The notes beneath the pieces were generated by a model. The model ran no database searches and was not told the DNA's origin. It saw nothing but the letters and a program-made list of their open reading frames with translations. A DNA stretch of 8,135 bases, taken from assembly GCA_019120525.1 (NCBI GenBank), contig DWUW01000372.1:1-8135 (forward strand), read 5' to 3'. Every line of letters begins with the position of its first letter. Positions within the stretch are counted from its first letter, which is position 1. Position numbers and translations under genes: made by a program. Positions 6,288 to 8,135 of the stretch are shown here, piece by piece. Origin of the DNA: Candidatus Eisenbergiella stercorigallinarum. Its GTDB lineage: Bacteria > Bacillota > Clostridia > Lachnospirales > Lachnospiraceae.

Positions 6288-8135
6288 TTATTCCGCCGCG
6301 CTGTTCCCGGAAAAGCTTCCCGGGAAAGCCCCGCTCTCCTGCACAGCCTGTACGGGATTGCCCCCGGTCTTTTTCGGCCTTCTGCGTCTGTGCCTGCGCT
6401 TCTTCTTCGTTTCCGCGGCTTCCCCGCCGGAGAGACCCGCTCCGGTATCAGCCATCTTCCCGCTTTCCGCTTCCCTTTCAGCCGCCTTCCCGCCTTCCGC
6501 TTCCGCCCTGCCTTTTCTTCTGCCGCCCCTTTCCGGCCGCTTCTTTCCTTTTCCGCGTTTTCCCGCTTCGTCCGCGCCTCCGTCAGCTCCAGCCGCCGCT
6601 CTGCGGCGGGCAAACAGGCCCCTGCTTCCCTTCATCTGCGCGTAGCAGGCGTCGCAGATACGGCCCTGCGCGCCCAGGGGAAGGAGCGCGCCGCAGTACT
6701 GGCATTTGCGGATGTAGTCCTTCTTGTCGCGGGTCAGGTAGCGCATGATGGTCTCTTCCGTTTTTTCCCGCTCCGCATCCAGGTGTTCGGTGTCGATCTC
6801 CTTTCCCAGGCGGACAGAAAACTGATAATAAAGGTCCAGCATTTTATAAAAGGTCTCGTATTTCATCAGCCCCTTGTCGCTGCACATCATCAGGGACGGA
6901 AAATGCAGGGAAACGTCCGCCGTATAGGTCTTGCAGTAATAGAGCCACAGATCCACGATATCCCGGTTCTTGATATCCAGAGAGCAGGTGAGCATCCGGT
7001 AGAGCATGTGCTTGTCCTCAAAGCCGTCGATCTCCTTCCGGTCGCGGAAGGCTTTTTCATAGAGGAAAAGCACCTCCTCAATGCTGATCTTCTCAAAGGG
7101 AGCCGGGGTTTCCACGCTCTTCCAGATCTTCAGGACCGCGTCCAGAGGCTCGTCCATGTCCAGGAGCACCTGAGGGAAGCCCAGGCTCACGTGGGTGATC
7201 TCCGGCTCCGGCTCGTCAAAATGGGCGCGGATGAATTCCAGCCCCTCCTCTCCCACGGCGCTCACATAGCCGGTATCGTAGATGCCGAAGCGCCCGGCCC
7301 GGCCCGCGATCTGGCGGATCTCCGAGGTTTTTAAAGGGCGGGTCTTTCTGCCGTCAAATTTGTCCGTCTGGATGAAAACAATCCTTTTTACCGGAAGGTT
7401 CAGCCCCATGCCGATGGCGTCCGTGGAGACCACCACCTTCGTCTGATGGCCGGAAAAAAGGCGGATCTGCCGGCGGCGGATCTCCGGCGGCAGGCTTCCG
7501 TAGATCACGCTGGCGCGCATGCCGCCCCGCTCCAGCCGTCCCGCGATATCCAGAACGGCCCGTTTGGTGAACACGATCAGCGCGTCCCCCTCCTGCACGT
7601 CCTCCGGAAAACGGACGGGAATGTCCTCGCAGACCAGGGCGGTCTTGCGCTCATAGCGATGGATCTCATAAGTATCTTCGCAAAGGTCGATCAGGTGCGT
7701 GACCACCCGCTCAGCGGCGGGGCTCATGCACACATGGACCTCCGGCGCGCGGACGCCGAGAATGGCCCTGGTCCAGGAATGTCCCCGGTCCGGGTCGGCG
7801 ATCATCTGCGCCTCATCGATCACGGCCACCTCATAGCTCTGGTCGATGTCCAGCATCTCCACGGTGGAGGAGGTGATGCGGCTGTTGTCCTCGTAGATCC
7901 GTTCCTCTCCCGTGAGCATGGTACAGGGTATGCCGGCGTCCTTGATCTTTTCATAGACCTCCAGCGCCAGCAGCCTGAGCGGCCCCAGATATACGCCGCT
8001 TTCCGCCTGGCGCAGACGCTCCAGCGCCTGATAGGTCTTTCCGCAGTTGGTCGGCCCCACATGCAGCACAAAATGCCGCTTCATCTGGCGGGTTTCCTGA
8101 AACTCCGTCTCCGGCCGGGCAGGGACCATGTCGAT
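6288..8135 (-). CDS. SUV3-like ATP-dependent RNA helicase with zinc cluster and basic tail (5' end probably outside window)
   Basis: The frame is open to the right edge, and the first visible ATG is at 8129 (613 residues); no ribosome site can be judged, so the true start may lie upstream. Numbering from that ATG: Walker A GPTNCGKT (25-32), Walker B VIDEAQ (103-108), VSTDAIGMGLNLP (234-246) and QIAGRAGRFG (273-282), the arginine-finger motif VI. This DEAQ plus AIGMGLN pattern marks the SUV3 branch of SF2 RNA helicases, known from the mitochondrial degradosome. A helical region follows, then C476-x2-C479 and C492-x2-C495, a likely zinc site. Residues about 500-613 are low-complexity Lys/Arg/Gly/Ala/Glu, including KKKRRHRRRRPKK (575-587), suited to RNA binding. 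A role in RNA unwinding or turnover is expected from the family, not shown here. It is the first gene of the visible string. Confidence 0.88.
   Translation of the reverse strand: MDMVPARPETEFQETRQMKRHFVLHVGPTNCGKTYQALERLRQAESGVYLGPLRLLALEVYEKIKDAGIPCTMLTGEERIYEDNSRITSSTVEMLDIDQSYEVAVIDEAQMIADPDRGHSWTRAILGVRAPEVHVCMSPAAERVVTHLIDLCEDTYEIHRYERKTALVCEDIPVRFPEDVQEGDALIVFTKRAVLDIAGRLERGGMRASVIYGSLPPEIRRRQIRLFSGHQTKVVVSTDAIGMGLNLPVKRIVFIQTDKFDGRKTRPLKTSEIRQIAGRAGRFGIYDTGYVSAVGEEGLEFIRAHFDEPEPEITHVSLGFPQVLLDMDEPLDAVLKIWKSVETPAPFEKISIEEVLFLYEKAFRDRKEIDGFEDKHMLYRMLTCSLDIKNRDIVDLWLYYCKTYTADVSLHFPSLMMCSDKGLMKYETFYKMLDLYYQFSVRLGKEIDTEHLDAEREKTEETIMRYLTRDKKDYIRKCQYCGALLPLGAQGRICDACYAQMKGSRGLFARRRAAAGADGGADEAGKRGKGKKRPERGGRRKGRAEAEGGKAAEREAESGKMADTGAGLSGGEAAETKKKRRHRRRRPKKTGGNPVQAVQESGAFPGSFSGNSAAE

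Noticed and set aside
6251..6613. N-terminal extension of the MBL-fold frame by 121 codons
   Set aside because: The translation is Arg/Lys/Glu low complexity, overlaps the helicase 3' end on the same strand in another frame, and the real start at 6250 has its own ribosome site.
6234..7334. Long plus-strand open frame (366 codons) opposite the helicase gene
   Set aside because: It lies entirely antisense to well-motifed coding sequence, shows no domain or plausible ribosome site, and is explained by GC-rich codon bias.

Overview
The window is a one-directional stretch: every gene I can support reads on the minus strand, in transcription order from the right edge to the left. The protein families, strong AGGAGG-type ribosome sites, 4- and 8-base gene overlaps and GC-rich coding suggest a Clostridia/Lachnospiraceae-like Firmicute, probably a gut anaerobe. 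This is inference from style and family flavour, not from a marker gene.

Right part (about 4698-8135), housekeeping-like. An SUV3-type RNA helicase with a C-terminal zinc-binding cluster and a long basic low-complexity tail is probably cut at its 5' end by the window. It is followed 37 bases later by an MBL-fold metallohydrolase, which overlaps an alpha/beta-hydrolase esterase by 4 bases (ATGA).

Middle (about 2472-4676). A gene for a protein with an N-terminal region of unknown function and a C-terminal plasmid pRiA4b ORF-3-like (IS1096 passenger TnpR-like) domain is broken by two in-frame nonsense codons, TAG then TGA, with the frame otherwise intact. Next comes a bacterial-type poly(ADP-ribose) glycohydrolase (TIGR02452 family) with the GGG-x7-QEE signature.

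Left part (1-2456), accessory-looking. Fifteen bases after the PARG gene begins a 625-residue protein joining a RecB-like PD-(D/E)xK nuclease domain to a DUF2075/Schlafen-type SF1 helicase. It is followed by a MazG-like nucleotide pyrophosphohydrolase whose stop overlaps the start of a HigA-like XRE regulator that runs off the left edge. Base composition changes sharply here: about 33% GC in the HigA fragment and mid-40s in sampled helicase sequence, against sampled lines of 60-70% in the PARG and SUV3 genes. The set nuclease-helicase + NTP pyrophosphatase + HigA-like regulator, with PARG upstream, is the best candidate for an uncharacterised (possibly anti-phage or stress) module. Function is inferred from domains and context only.

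There is no gene-free stretch longer than 300 bases, and I saw no tRNA, rRNA, CRISPR array, insertion sequence or convincing terminator. The promoter for the whole string probably lies outside the window.
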